Below are positions 21,008 to 29,958 of a stretch of DNA of 47,457 bases, piece by piece; within the stretch, counting starts at the first letter, position 1; every line of letters begins with the position of its first letter. The DNA comes from a virus, in the IMG/VR virus record IMGVR_UViG_3300022539_000153, positions 1 to 47,457 of that record; one strand, written 5' to 3'. The translations under genes and the position numbers were made by a program. The notes under the pieces are model-generated. The model saw only the letters and a list, made by a program, of their open reading frames with translations. It was not told the origin of the DNA and ran no database searches.

Positions 21008-21568
21008 ATGGCACATTTAAAATTAGAATTTGTTAATGGGAAAGACAATATTCGTGGACTTCCAAAAGCAGCTACAAGCGGTATTTGGACTGCAGGTGAT
21101 ATTCTTACTTTAGATGCTACTGGTAAAGTTGACCCCAGAACTGCCGCCGCAACTAGTGTTGCGAACCTAGAGGATGCGTTTCTTGGTGTTGCGTTAAGTA
21201 CCGAAGTTACTGATGCTAATGCTGAAACTAATAATGTTCATGTACCTGTTAGCGTGTTTACTACAGAGCAGATATGGTCAATCAAAGTTGCCGATTTGAA
21301 GACAACTGCTGATTATGAGATAGGCATTGCATACAAAATTGGTTACTATGCAGATAGTACGACTTATGATATTGGCTATGCTTCTGGTGAAACTGCGAAA
21401 ACAATCACCGTTGATGAATGTTATTACCTTACAACTACTGCAGCTACCGATTTATCTGGTGCGGTTGTAGTTGCTCATCCGAATAGGGGCATTGGTGATG
21501 ATCTTGACTATGGTTGCAGAGTTCATATTCGATTTACTCCCCATGCATGTATGCAGATTACAGGATAA
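21008..21568 (+). CDS. Putative capsid decoration / head protein (186 aa)
   Basis: A 186-residue beta-rich protein (MAHLKLEFVNGKDNIRGLP) with many Thr, Ala and Gly and few charged runs, directly upstream of the major capsid gene. That position and make-up match decoration (head-stabilising) proteins. Function is by context. Confidence 0.6.
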   Translation: MAHLKLEFVNGKDNIRGLPKAATSGIWTAGDILTLDATGKVDPRTAAATSVANLEDAFLGVALSTEVTDANAETNNVHVPVSVFTTEQIWSIKVADLKTTADYEIGIAYKIGYYADSTTYDIGYASGETAKTITVDECYYLTTTAATDLSGAVVVAHPNRGIGDDLDYGCRVHIRFTPHACMQITG

Positions 21569-21580
21569 CGGTGAGATAAA

Positions 21581-22495
21581 ATGACTATAGCAATTGGATG
21601 GGACACAAGTACTAACAGAGACCTTCTCAAGAAACTTTTGCGGAAGGTCTTCGATAGTTCTGACCACGGTGCTCTTGTTGAACACCCTCAGATGTTTAAG
21701 GTTATTCCTACATCAGATGAGTACGAGAGGGAAGCACGAATGGCTGGTTTTGAAGGACAGGAACAACTTACCGATGGTCAGGAAATCCCGTTAGCCGACC
21801 CTACCTTTGATACCACGAAGGATTGGAGGCAGGAGCGTTTTGGATTGGGTTTTAAGATTACCTCTGGTATGAAAAAGTTCAATCGCTGGGATTTGATGGA
21901 AAAGTTCACTCGACTCTTGAAAGTTGCGGTATTAGAAGAGACTGATATTGACATCTTTAGTGTCTATAATAGTCCGACTGGTACTACGATAACAGGATTT
22001 GATGGGCTTGCACTTGCGAGCAATTCGCACACTTGTCTTGATGACGATGCAACCACGTATGATAACTACCTTGATGCAGACCTCGGATATTCCTCACTTG
22101 ACAGTTCGATAGCATACTTTGATACTTTAGTTGATGACATGGGTAGGATTACCCCTGCTATTCCAACAAAGTTGTATGTGAATCCACAGTTAAGAAGGGA
22201 ATCAAGAGAACTGCTTGGTAGCACAAAGAAACCTGGTACGGCAGACAACGATCTCAATTATTTCTTAGATTGGGATATCGTTGGCTTTACCGCACATAGG
22301 ATTCCTAGTGCAACTGCGTGGGGACTACTTGCGTTCAAAGACAAGAATTTCGACATTAAAGTTTTTGTGAGTCAGAAACCTGATATGAAGATTCAGGATG
22401 CACCCGACCTTTCTCGAAGTACTATTGTTACTAGTGAACAATGGTACAAAAAAGGTTTTGGAGACGGACGTATGGCCTATATAGGCAATACTTGA
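21581..22495 (+). CDS. Major capsid protein
   Basis: A 304-residue protein with features of HK97-fold capsid proteins. Its N-terminal arm is FRDLLKK-type helical (RDLLKKLLRKVFDSS), followed by an E-loop-like segment with FDTTKDWRQERFGLGFKIT, a P-domain helix, and a C-terminal A-domain (PTKLYVNPQLRRESRELL, DWDIVGFTAHRIP). It lies in the canonical order portal-scaffold-decoration-capsid and is followed by a terminator-like hairpin, as expected for a highly expressed capsid gene. Confidence 0.75.
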   Translation: MTIAIGWDTSTNRDLLKKLLRKVFDSSDHGALVEHPQMFKVIPTSDEYEREARMAGFEGQEQLTDGQEIPLADPTFDTTKDWRQERFGLGFKITSGMKKFNRWDLMEKFTRLLKVAVLEETDIDIFSVYNSPTGTTITGFDGLALASNSHTCLDDDATTYDNYLDADLGYSSLDSSIAYFDTLVDDMGRITPAIPTKLYVNPQLRRESRELLGSTKKPGTADNDLNYFLDWDIVGFTAHRIPSATAWGLLAFKDKNFDIKVFVSQKPDMKIQDAPDLSRSTIVTSEQWYKKGFGDGRMAYIGNT

Positions 22496-22538
22496 GTCGG
22501 GATTGCTGACACAAAACTAAATTGTCAATAACGGTGAG

Positions 22539-22567
22539 GGGGACAGTTCTAGGGTTCTGTCCCCTTT
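22539..22567 (+). terminator. Terminator/attenuator after the capsid gene
   Basis: GGGGACAG (22539-22546) pairs perfectly with CTGTCCCC (22557-22564), followed by TTTAT. The strong GC stem and short T-run suggest partial termination that would set capsid genes above the downstream tail genes. Confidence 0.7.
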
Positions 22568-22651
22568 ATCTGAAAACTCGACCGCTTGATGTTCCTAGAG
22601 CGTTGATGGGAAACCGAAGCGGAGGGGAGGAATTTAGAGAGAAAATAAAAA

Positions 22652-23632
22652 ATGACTAAATTCGGAGACCAAGTATTCCAATTTGGTGGAGCACCAGTAA
22701 GTAGTGGTCGCTATGAGGCCTGGTGGGGTTCCAAGATTCGGTTCGTTGACTATGACTATGGCGTATCTGGAGGTACTGGGTCCAAGCCTACTGAGGCAGG
22801 GAAGTATTTTCAGGATGCTATTGATGCATCTAACCCATGGGACGTCATCTATCTTCGCCCTCGTAACCCACGGTATTCTACGAGCGGTGGACAGTATTGG
22901 CATTTACCAGTATCAACATCCAACTGGTCTATCCCTTATACCGCTTATGGCCTGTCCCTTATCGGTACGGGCACGGGTAGGGGTACTAATGTTATGTCTA
23001 CCACTCTGAAAGGTGGGGCGGTCACGACAGACGCTCCGGTTCTATTGATTAAAAGTTGTTGGAATAGCGTTGAGAACCTTGCCTTCGAAAGTGGGGCAAG
23101 TGACCAAGCTCAGATAAAAAGTTTAGGTGCTACCGCCGCCACTAACATGGCCTATGGCAATACCTACAATAACTGCATTTTCGTTGGGGGAGATGACCTT
23201 GCTGCAGACAACCTGCAAGGTTGCATCCATATTGATTCTTCAGGTTATGAGGGAATCTATAACTGTACGTTTAAATCTAGTCCAGTCGGTATCGTTCTTC
23301 GTAGTAGTTTGAGGGCTGTTGGTGGAACGCAGATTCATGGATGCGATTTTCAGGGCACAGCCGCAGAAGTTCAATGTGATATCTGTTCAACGGGTGCAAC
23401 TCTAACCAACATCTCTATCAAAGATTGCACATTCGAACACGCCGTTCCTTCTAAAACGGTTTATGCTGGGGCTCTTAATAGATATGTTTATTTTGGAGGT
23501 ACGAGTACTGGGTTGGTGTCTGATTGTTCTACTGGTGCGGCTACTGCAATTATTGCTACTAACATGACTCTAGATGGGGTTCTCTACTCGAATCTTTGGG
23601 GTGATGGTGTTGGCCCTATGACTGATGCGTAA
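22652..23632 (+). CDS. Right-handed beta-helix virion protein
   Basis: A 326-residue protein with short repeated strand-turn units (NSVENLAFESG, YNNCIFVGG, IYNCTFKSSPVGIVLR, ISIKDCTFEHA) typical of a parallel beta-helix (pectin-lyase fold). An N-terminal region (DYGVSGGTGSKPTEAGKYFQDAIDA) resembles the start of such folds. Placed between two terminator-like hairpins directly after the capsid gene, it may be an abundant head-surface fibre or a second spike. No catalytic motif was found. Confidence 0.65.
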   Translation: MTKFGDQVFQFGGAPVSSGRYEAWWGSKIRFVDYDYGVSGGTGSKPTEAGKYFQDAIDASNPWDVIYLRPRNPRYSTSGGQYWHLPVSTSNWSIPYTAYGLSLIGTGTGRGTNVMSTTLKGGAVTTDAPVLLIKSCWNSVENLAFESGASDQAQIKSLGATAATNMAYGNTYNNCIFVGGDDLAADNLQGCIHIDSSGYEGIYNCTFKSSPVGIVLRSSLRAVGGTQIHGCDFQGTAAEVQCDICSTGATLTNISIKDCTFEHAVPSKTVYAGALNRYVYFGGTSTGLVSDCSTGAATAIIATNMTLDGVLYSNLWGDGVGPMTDA

Positions 23633-23646
23633 TTAATGCAGGGTAT

Positions 23647-23682
23647 GGGAGTGGGTTAGGCCACTCCCTGCCTATTTTCTTT
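23647..23682 (+). terminator. Intrinsic terminator after the beta-helix gene
   Basis: GGGAGTGG (23647-23654) pairs perfectly with CCACTCCC (23661-23668) around GTTAGG, followed by the T-rich TATTTTCTTT. This is the best classical terminator in the window. Confidence 0.8.
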
Positions 23683-23691
23683 GGAGGCAAC

Positions 23692-23892
23692 ATGGATATA
23701 ATCATCAAAAAAGGTAAACCCAAAGGAAGAACTCGAAGTTCCATTGAAAAACAGTTAGCTAATGAATGGGGAAGTGCTGGTTTAAGTGAAGAACAAATAG
23801 ATAAATGTGAATACCTTGAAAAAGAAGTAAAAGATAAATATGGAGCAGATAAAAGTTTTTTTAAACAACATCAAATAGATAAAGTAAAATAA
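23692..23892 (+). CDS. Hypothetical protein (66 aa)
   Basis: A 66-residue, Lys-rich, helical protein (MDIIIKKGKPKGRTRSSIEK) with TTGGAGGCAAC before the ATG. It is the first gene after the terminator. No family is recognised. Confidence 0.7.
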   Translation: MDIIIKKGKPKGRTRSSIEKQLANEWGSAGLSEEQIDKCEYLEKEVKDKYGADKSFFKQHQIDKVK

Positions 23893-23901
23893 GGAGAAAA
23901 T

Positions 23902-24135
23902 ATGCCTTTTACAGATGAAGAAAAAATAAGTAATCTAAAAGATGCAATGAGGAGGTCGGTTGACCAGGGCACAGATTGGGATACTCTCAAGACTGAGTTT
24001 GCCGCATGTTCAGAAGCTTTTAGAGCTGAGACTATGGATTTTTTAGACCAAATGAAGGATACTGCCGAATCTAGGTCAACTAGGTTTGATGACCGAAAAG
24101 GCAATTTAGATGACCTTATCGAAGAATTAGAATAA
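23902..24135 (+). CDS. Hypothetical acidic helical protein (77 aa)
   Basis: A 77-residue acidic helical protein (MPFTDEEKISNLKDAMRRSV) ending DLIEELE. AAGGAGAAAAT precedes the ATG. The function is unknown. Confidence 0.7.
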   Translation: MPFTDEEKISNLKDAMRRSVDQGTDWDTLKTEFAACSEAFRAETMDFLDQMKDTAESRSTRFDDRKGNLDDLIEELE

Positions 24136-24152
24136 TAAAATAGGAGAACAAT

Positions 24153-24488
24153 ATGAGCAGAGAAGCTCTCATGAGCACGAAAATGCCGATTGCGGTATTA
24201 GAAAATTTTACATCTGTATTACAAACTACAACTATGGTAAGTGATTCAGCCGAAGTAGTTCCAGCAACTACTTTAAATCATCGTAGGATGCTACTTGTGC
24301 AGAATAATCATGCCTCTAATACGGTATACATTGGTACGTCAACTGTTACGGCGGATACGGCTGCTACTGGTGGGTATCAGTTGGGCCCGAGTGATTCGGT
24401 TGCATATACATTAGATGGGTCGGTAGCGTTGTGGGCTATTGCTAGTGCAGTAGGGAGTACGCCAGTCTGTACATTAGAGTTTGCGTGA
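24153..24488 (+). CDS. Putative virion beta-sandwich protein (111 aa)
   Basis: A 111-residue beta-rich protein with RRMLLVQNNHASNTVYIGTS and a Gly/Thr-rich second half (GPSDSVAYTLDGSVALWAI), resembling small head- or tail-associated beta-sandwich proteins of phages. Its stop overlaps the next start. Confidence 0.6.
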   Translation: MSREALMSTKMPIAVLENFTSVLQTTTMVSDSAEVVPATTLNHRRMLLVQNNHASNTVYIGTSTVTADTAATGGYQLGPSDSVAYTLDGSVALWAIASAVGSTPVCTLEFA

Positions 24489-24673
24489 TGGATAAAGTTT
24501 TAAAATCTCAAATGGAAGTTCAGTTAAAAGCTGTTGAAACTCGGTTTATACAGTTGAAGAAGCAGTATGACCAGATAAATGAGGAGTTATTTAGATTACA
24601 GGGGGAACAGAGGGTTTTACTGGGGCTTTTAAAAGAAAAGAAAAAAGAGGAACCAAAAAAGGGGGGTAAATAA
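24485..24673 (+). CDS. Coiled-coil protein (62 aa)
   Basis: A 62-residue coiled coil (KSQMEVQLKAVETRFIQLKKQ, YDQINEELFRLQGEQ) with a Lys-rich tail. Coupled by ATGA to the gene before and by TAATG to the HNH gene after. It is probably a minor virion or assembly protein. Confidence 0.65.
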   Translation: MMDKVLKSQMEVQLKAVETRFIQLKKQYDQINEELFRLQGEQRVLLGLLKEKKKEEPKKGGK

Positions 24674-25161
24674 TGAGTGTACGGCAAATATGTGATATTT
24701 GTGGTAAACTCATTCCACCGAGGTGTTTGGCTATTAGAAAAAGAGATAATGAGAAGTATACTTATTGTTCTCGTCAGTGTGAGGGGGTTGGCAAAACAGC
24801 TCGGCGAAAAGAAAATCGAGAGGCTTTTTTTAAAGACGCAAGTGTTGAGTGGAAAGATGGAATGTGGAAAGACCCAATGGGATATTATTTGGTTTGTTGT
24901 CCAGAACAAAGTAATAGGAAACTAGGTTATATTCCATTACATAGATTACGGGCACAATTAGCTATCGGGCGAAAATTGAAAAAAGATGAAATCGTTCATC
25001 ATATTGATGGTAATATTCATAATAATAAAAACGACAATTTATTAATTTGCGAAAAGTCATATCATCGTTGGTTACATAACGAGATGTCTCGACGATATAT
25101 GCAAGAACATTTTAGGGGGGAAGAAAATGTCAGTTCATCTTTATCATCGTCCAAAAGCTGA
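24673..25161 (+). CDS. HNH endonuclease with N-terminal zinc finger (HNH-3)
   Basis: A 162-residue protein. Residues 7-37 carry CDIC and CSRQC (a zinc finger), a basic linker follows, and the C-terminal HNH core is KKDEIVHHIDGNIHNNKNDNL, with tandem His and the Asn-Asn-Asp of the third motif, then SYHRWLH. It is a third HNH gene of different lineage from HNH-1 and HNH-2, probably a homing endonuclease. It ends inside the start of the next gene (35-base overlap). Confidence 0.8.
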   Translation: MSVRQICDICGKLIPPRCLAIRKRDNEKYTYCSRQCEGVGKTARRKENREAFFKDASVEWKDGMWKDPMGYYLVCCPEQSNRKLGYIPLHRLRAQLAIGRKLKKDEIVHHIDGNIHNNKNDNLLICEKSYHRWLHNEMSRRYMQEHFRGEENVSSSLSSSKS

Positions 25162-26482
25162 GGATTTAACCTTAGCGGATGTTTCTGTAGAAGGGTTTGA
25201 TGTTAATACAAGTGGGCTTACTGGTGAGATTGGGATAGATTTTAATTCCATTAGTTCTACCTATTCTACTATATGCCAGTCTGATGCCGAGGGAATATCA
25301 GTCAGTTCTGATTTGAGGATTGGATTAGACGAGACCAATCGGACTCTGATTATCTGTGATAGGGGAGACATTGCGACTGATTTTGGACGCACGGCAGAAA
25401 GTGCCCCGACTTTGGTTGTTATGAGTGCATCTACCGCATGGAAATATTGTTCTTTTACTAGCGATACATTTGATACTAATAATAAATATACGTTTAGCAG
25501 TGGGGGAGGATTTTGTTTCACTCTTAGTTATGATATGGCTAGTGGAAATGCTTTTACATTTGATTCAACCACCAGCAGAGAACTCACTGATGCGGATGCA
25601 GAACAGGCATGGATATATCTTGAACCTGAAATTAATCAGACAAGTACAGCAGGATATATTGGGCTATTGATGGATGTTACAGAGACAAGCACAGGAAGCG
25701 GAACTAATGCTCTTATGGATTTGCGGATTGCCACTGCTTCTAAATTTATGGTAGATAATTCTGGGAATATTACAAATGCTGGTAATTTCAAGATGACGGA
25801 GAACTCTGATTTTATCCAATTAACTCACGATGGTACAGATGCTTACTTTAAGACTGATGATGGTAGTTTTATATTTGTAACGGATGAAGGGACAAATACA
25901 AATACACTTTTTGAGATAAAAGGAAAGGGTTCGGGATATTCAGATTTTAGGTGTTATGACAATGACGATGCTGAGTATATAAGGTTTTATTGTTCTAATG
26001 GAGTAGGTTGTTTACAAACTGGCGGAACAAGCCCTGGTCGCCTTGAGTTTCAATACGATACTTCTCAAGACCTTAATTGTTGGGCAGGGATTTCTTCAGG
26101 CAATCCAAGTTTAGTTCTTTATGGTTGGAATACTGCTGGTGGAGATAGGGAATCTACAGAACTTACAATGGATGATACTAATGATGAGTTCTTGATTCAA
26201 GCTGCTGATTCAGCTAATCACGAAGGCATAACCGTATCATTACCAGAGGCCAATCAGAAATTTAGAATCAGAGATGGAAGCACTGAATCAATAGGAATGT
26301 ATACTGGTGGAATTATTGATTTAACTGGACAGACGATTACTACAGTAAATGCTTCTGGGACTGCCGATTTAACAGATTGGGCAGACCAAATTGGAGTAGA
26401 TAATGCAGATGACCCAATGTATGCTCTTGAAATTAAGGTCGGAGGAACTAGTTACTACTTACCTTGTTTTACAGCAGTTTAA
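25127..26482 (+). CDS. Putative tail fibre / virion structural protein (451 aa)
   Basis: A 451-residue, beta-rich, Ser/Thr/Gly/Asp-rich protein (MSVHLYHRPKAEDLTLADVS) with repetitive short strands and motifs such as SKFMVDNSGNIT and FQYDTSQDLN that recall fibre and hyaluronidase-like spike stems. GGGGGGAAGAAA precedes the ATG. It is probably a fibre or adhesin; no receptor or enzyme motif is visible. Confidence 0.6.
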   Translation: MSVHLYHRPKAEDLTLADVSVEGFDVNTSGLTGEIGIDFNSISSTYSTICQSDAEGISVSSDLRIGLDETNRTLIICDRGDIATDFGRTAESAPTLVVMSASTAWKYCSFTSDTFDTNNKYTFSSGGGFCFTLSYDMASGNAFTFDSTTSRELTDADAEQAWIYLEPEINQTSTAGYIGLLMDVTETSTGSGTNALMDLRIATASKFMVDNSGNITNAGNFKMTENSDFIQLTHDGTDAYFKTDDGSFIFVTDEGTNTNTLFEIKGKGSGYSDFRCYDNDDAEYIRFYCSNGVGCLQTGGTSPGRLEFQYDTSQDLNCWAGISSGNPSLVLYGWNTAGGDRESTELTMDDTNDEFLIQAADSANHEGITVSLPEANQKFRIRDGSTESIGMYTGGIIDLTGQTITTVNASGTADLTDWADQIGVDNADDPMYALEIKVGGTSYYLPCFTAV

Positions 26483-26844
26483 TGTTTAAACTTTTATTGG
26501 GGATTTTTGCAGGTTTATTATTATTGCCGACAGGATTAATTGCTGATAACACAATTTTTAAGAGCTTGCAAATTAGTTACGTAGGTATGGATTACGCAGA
26601 TGTGGGTATTACAACTTGTGCTTTATGGAGAGGTGCTACAGAAGCCAATCCTCTAACAAAATGGTATGCAAATAATCCACCACTAATGATTGGGCTTCAT
26701 ACACTTGGTAATGCCTTTATTGTTAAATTGACTAGTGGGTTATACAAGAAAAATAAAACGTTAGCGTGGGTTATGATTATAGGATTAAATATGGTAAAGG
26801 CCTATGTGATTTACCATAATTTGAGGTTAATACATGATAGATAG
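26482..26844 (+). CDS. Membrane protein, three helices (120 aa)
   Basis: A 120-residue protein with a hydrophobic N-terminus (LLLGIFAGLLLLPTGLIA), a central amphipathic/hydrophobic stretch (GLHTLGNAFIVKL) and a third helix (TLAWVMIIGLNMVKAYVIY). DVGITTCALWRGATEANPL resembles a conserved loop seen in phage and bacterial DUF5658-type membrane proteins. I chose the ATG at 26482 (TAATG overlap). A holin role is possible. Confidence 0.65.
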   Translation: MFKLLLGIFAGLLLLPTGLIADNTIFKSLQISYVGMDYADVGITTCALWRGATEANPLTKWYANNPPLMIGLHTLGNAFIVKLTSGLYKKNKTLAWVMIIGLNMVKAYVIYHNLRLIHDR

Positions 26845-27100
26845 AACATTTCCTAGACATTTTGATAACTTGGATGAGAAATGGAGACATTGTGCTTTGT
26901 GTGGATATACAAGTAGTTCTCCAGAGGCGGGAGAGGATGAAGATACGCCTGCGGAGATAGTTGGTGGTTGTATGTATCCTGAAAGTCAGCTAGTTTTTAA
27001 GGATGGGTTATACTTTTGCCAAGCTCATTATAATTTTCGCTACAGAAACAAAGCGATAGACGATTATAAACCTGATGTATCAGATTTAGAGGATGATTAA
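26834..27100 (+). CDS. Cys-motif protein (88 aa)
   Basis: An 88-residue acidic protein with HCALCGY, a further C48 (GGCMYP) and FCQAHYNF, together a possible CxxC...C/H zinc site. The start overlaps the membrane protein gene by 11 bases; its stop overlaps GroES by one base. The function is unknown. Confidence 0.65.
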   Translation: MIDRTFPRHFDNLDEKWRHCALCGYTSSSPEAGEDEDTPAEIVGGCMYPESQLVFKDGLYFCQAHYNFRYRNKAIDDYKPDVSDLEDD

Positions 27101-27402
27101 TGATAAAAAAACTTGTGCCAGAAAGGGGAAGATTGCTTTTAGAGTTAGATAAAGTGGAGGAGTCAAAAATATCAGAACATTTAGTAGCCCCAGATGCTCA
27201 TCATCAGAGAACAAGAAGGGCTATTGTACTTGCCGTGGGTAAACCTTCGAGACCAGAGGATGCAGATAGGTTTAAGTTTGGGGACAAGGTGATGGTTAGT
27301 TTCTACACAGGTATTATAGTCCATGATTTTGAATTAGGATGGCACGATGATACCCATAAAATTTGTAGATACGATGAAATCTTAGGGAAGTTAGAGGAGT
27401 AA
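27100..27402 (+). CDS. GroES-like co-chaperonin
   Basis: A 100-residue protein aligned along its length with GroES/Cpn10: IKKLVPERGRLLLEL at the N-terminus, a mobile-loop region (KISEHLVAPDAHHQR), AIVLAVGKPSRPEDADRFKFGDKVMVSFYTG, and a C-terminal YDEILGKLE. Phage GroES variants (T4 gp31 is the classic case) cap the host GroEL to fold capsid proteins. Its place among virion genes supports that role; no phage GroEL is seen. Confidence 0.85.
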   Translation: MIKKLVPERGRLLLELDKVEESKISEHLVAPDAHHQRTRRAIVLAVGKPSRPEDADRFKFGDKVMVSFYTGIIVHDFELGWHDDTHKICRYDEILGKLEE

Positions 27403-27405
27403 ATA

Positions 27406-28110
27406 ATGGCAGCTTGGGGATATGATGATTTCGTCGGTTATTTGAAATTCAGGCTTGGGGAAAGGTCAGAACTAGAGAGTGCAACTGACCAGAGCCAAAA
27501 TCTATATGGAGTCTGGATTAACTCTGCATATCGACAGTTAACCAACAGCGACCGAGTTTGGGGGCTAGCCCTAGATTATTGTTTTCCTGAGCTTAATGTT
27601 GAAAGTGTACCCGCAACCACTACTGATGGGGTTCAGTATGTTTCTACACCGACTGATTGTTTGTATATTCAGGAAGTTTATGATTATACAAATAGCAAGC
27701 GGTTAGATTGGATTCCCTGGGCTGAGTATGTCGGATATACAAATAGATATGATACTACCGCAGAGGGTGAGCCTAATAAATGGCATCGGAGAGGGGAATA
27801 CATTTATTTACATCCTACTCCAGATACTACTGGAGAATACATATATATTTACTACAGAAAGAAAGTGCCGAATCTAAGTGGGACAGACGAAACTTTAATT
27901 GGCGATGAATGGGATGAAGTAATCTTAACTCTTGCTACAATAAAGGGGCTTATATGGTTAAGAGATTGGGATAAGGTTAAGGACTTAAAGGATGAATGGA
28001 GAGATATGGTTACAGGTTTAGTTGGGCATCCATCCAAAGAACAGAGGGCACAGAGGGCTAATATTCAACCAGAGCTTATTTATTCTGATCAAGACTATTA
28101 TGGTAAATAA
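27406..28110 (+). CDS. Putative head-tail adaptor (P22 gp4-like)
   Basis: A 234-residue protein: N-terminal helices (YDDFVGYLKFRLGERSELES), NLYGVWINSAYRQL, then a beta region with EYIYLHPTPDTTGEYIYIYYRK. The layout and position just before the stabilisation protein match short-tail adaptors that dock under the portal. The family match is by pattern only. Confidence 0.65.
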   Translation: MAAWGYDDFVGYLKFRLGERSELESATDQSQNLYGVWINSAYRQLTNSDRVWGLALDYCFPELNVESVPATTTDGVQYVSTPTDCLYIQEVYDYTNSKRLDWIPWAEYVGYTNRYDTTAEGEPNKWHRRGEYIYLHPTPDTTGEYIYIYYRKKVPNLSGTDETLIGDEWDEVILTLATIKGLIWLRDWDKVKDLKDEWRDMVTGLVGHPSKEQRAQRANIQPELIYSDQDYYGK

Positions 28111-29390
28111 TGTATGAACGATATTTTATTCGACCACTCAAAGATGGATTAGTACAGGACATTCCATCCTTGTATTCAAATCCTACTGAGTTGGAGTGGC
28201 CTGCTAAGAATTTCAGGATTGACCAGAATAGCGTAAAGAAACGTCAGGGATATTTGGAAGACAGGGATTTAGGAAGCGGGACTAAAGTTCAGGTTATAGC
28301 ATTATTTCAGGAAAGCGATACAACTAGACATACAATCTATTTAACAGATACAAATGCCTGTAGACGGGAAAGTTCGGGCACTTGGAGTTATATCACATTG
28401 GAGTATACTACTGGTGCTGTTACTGGTATTGCTGGAGCCGTTGTTACGGGTAATGCTAGTGTAGATTGGGCTACTGGTACGGTTCCAGTGGCTGGTGACT
28501 TTTTTATTATGGATACTGACCATGCAACTCCCACAAGTGAACCTGATACGGATTGGGCTGAGATAAAAACCGTTGACAGCGATACCCAAATAACTTTAGT
28601 AAATACTTATTACGGGGCAACAAGCAGCGGAAGCTATACGATTCGCAGGGTATATTCTGTACCTACTAATGAACGATGGACTTATGCTATTGTAGCTGAT
28701 AAGTTCTGTTTTACTAATGGTACTGTAAATGCTCAGTATTATGATGGAGATGCAACTGCCGAGCTTGATGCTACAGAGGCTAAAAAAGCCAGATATTGTT
28801 TAGCATATGCGAACAGGTTATTTATAGCTGATTTCTATACCAGCACTACAAGATATCCATTTTCTATAAAATGGTCGAAAGAAGGCGACCCAACTGACTG
28901 GACAGATAATACGGCAGGGTCAACCGACTTTATTGAGTCCGCTGATTTTATAACGAATTTAGGACAGGTCGGGCCGAACATTATTGTTTATATGCGTGAT
29001 TCTTACAAGGTTGGAAATCGGACTGGTAATCCTAAGAGTCCAGTTTCTTTTCCTCAGACCATAACTGGCATTGGACTCTGGGCACCATATAGCCTTGTTC
29101 ATGCTCGTGGGTCTAATATTTTTTTATGGAGAGATGATTTTTACAGAATAGATTCATCAGAACCAATTCCTGTTGGTAAGGAGATTAGGAATAAGTTTTT
29201 TAGTCTTGTTGGGGAAACCGAATTGGAGCATGTGTATGGTTACAGTAATACGCTTCAAGATGAGGTTCGTTGGTTTGCAACAGCTACCGATGCTACCAGA
29301 ATTTGTGTGGTGTGGAACTACAAAGAAGATAAATGGTATTATTTTGACTATAACGATGATATGTTTTCAGGCGGTAAAGGAGAAGGTTGA
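28110..29390 (+). CDS. Packaged-DNA stabilisation protein-like (P22 gp10-like)
   Basis: A 426-residue beta-rich protein with a typical opening, PLKDGLVQDIPSLYSNPTELEW then NFRIDQNSVKKRQGY. It is followed by repeated strand blocks (LFIADFYTSTTRYPFSIKWSKEGDP, GIGLWAPYSLVHARG) like the propeller-type hub proteins that close podovirus tails after packaging. It starts one base into the adaptor stop and ends in ATGA with the next gene. Confidence 0.7.
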   Translation: MYERYFIRPLKDGLVQDIPSLYSNPTELEWPAKNFRIDQNSVKKRQGYLEDRDLGSGTKVQVIALFQESDTTRHTIYLTDTNACRRESSGTWSYITLEYTTGAVTGIAGAVVTGNASVDWATGTVPVAGDFFIMDTDHATPTSEPDTDWAEIKTVDSDTQITLVNTYYGATSSGSYTIRRVYSVPTNERWTYAIVADKFCFTNGTVNAQYYDGDATAELDATEAKKARYCLAYANRLFIADFYTSTTRYPFSIKWSKEGDPTDWTDNTAGSTDFIESADFITNLGQVGPNIIVYMRDSYKVGNRTGNPKSPVSFPQTITGIGLWAPYSLVHARGSNIFLWRDDFYRIDSSEPIPVGKEIRNKFFSLVGETELEHVYGYSNTLQDEVRWFATATDATRICVVWNYKEDKWYYFDYNDDMFSGGKGEG

Positions 29391-29566
29391 TGCCAACTAA
29401 GGATGTATTCTGTGTTTATCATAATGAGAAAATAGGGAATTTTCTGGACAGTCTTAAAGAAGAAGAAAAAGGAATTGCTACAAGAACTATTAATTTTATA
29501 AAAGAGAATTTCCCAGAATGTGTAGACGTATTAAATGGGGAATTAGTTTACAAGGAGGAACACTGA
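29390..29566 (+). CDS. Hypothetical protein (58 aa)
   Basis: A 58-residue protein (MPTKDVFCVYHNEKIGNFLD) with one acidic helix (SLKEEEKGIATRTINFI). ATGA junctions couple it to genes on both sides. No family is recognised. Confidence 0.7.
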   Translation: MPTKDVFCVYHNEKIGNFLDSLKEEEKGIATRTINFIKENFPECVDVLNGELVYKEEH

Positions 29567-29946
29567 TGGGCGTGACAAATTCAGGATTGGCTGAAATGGC
29601 AAACCTCTTCGGAGGCGTATCCAGTCCGACTAAGTTTACATATTTAGCGGTTGGTTCAACTGCTACGGCATTTGTGGCAACTCAAACAACCTTAGTGGCT
29701 GAGATTACTGGCAATGGACTAGCGAGGGCGGCTGCCACAGTTTCACGAACAACCACCACCGCTACCAATGATACTACCAGGCTAACTAAGCAGTGGACAG
29801 CCAGTGGAACTGAAACCGTAAGAGAGGCTGGTGTTTTTAATGCTAGTTCTGGTGGGACTATGGCTGCTAGAAAGGTGCTGGATTCGGCACAGGCTTTAGT
29901 GAGTGGGAACACATTCACTTGGACGCACGATATAATTTTTGCATAA
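29566..29946 (+). CDS. Putative tail/virion protein (126 aa)
   Basis: A 126-residue protein (MGVTNSGLAEMANLFGG) rich in Thr/Ala, with FTYLAVGSTATAF and VREAGVFNASSGGTMAARK, a pattern shared by many phage tail-associated proteins. I chose the ATG at 29566 (AAGGAGGAACACTG upstream, overlapping TGA); the open frame from 29518 is inside the previous gene. Confidence 0.7.
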   Translation: MGVTNSGLAEMANLFGGVSSPTKFTYLAVGSTATAFVATQTTLVAEITGNGLARAAATVSRTTTTATNDTTRLTKQWTASGTETVREAGVFNASSGGTMAARKVLDSAQALVSGNTFTWTHDIIFA

Positions 29947-29958
29947 AGGAGAATTCTA

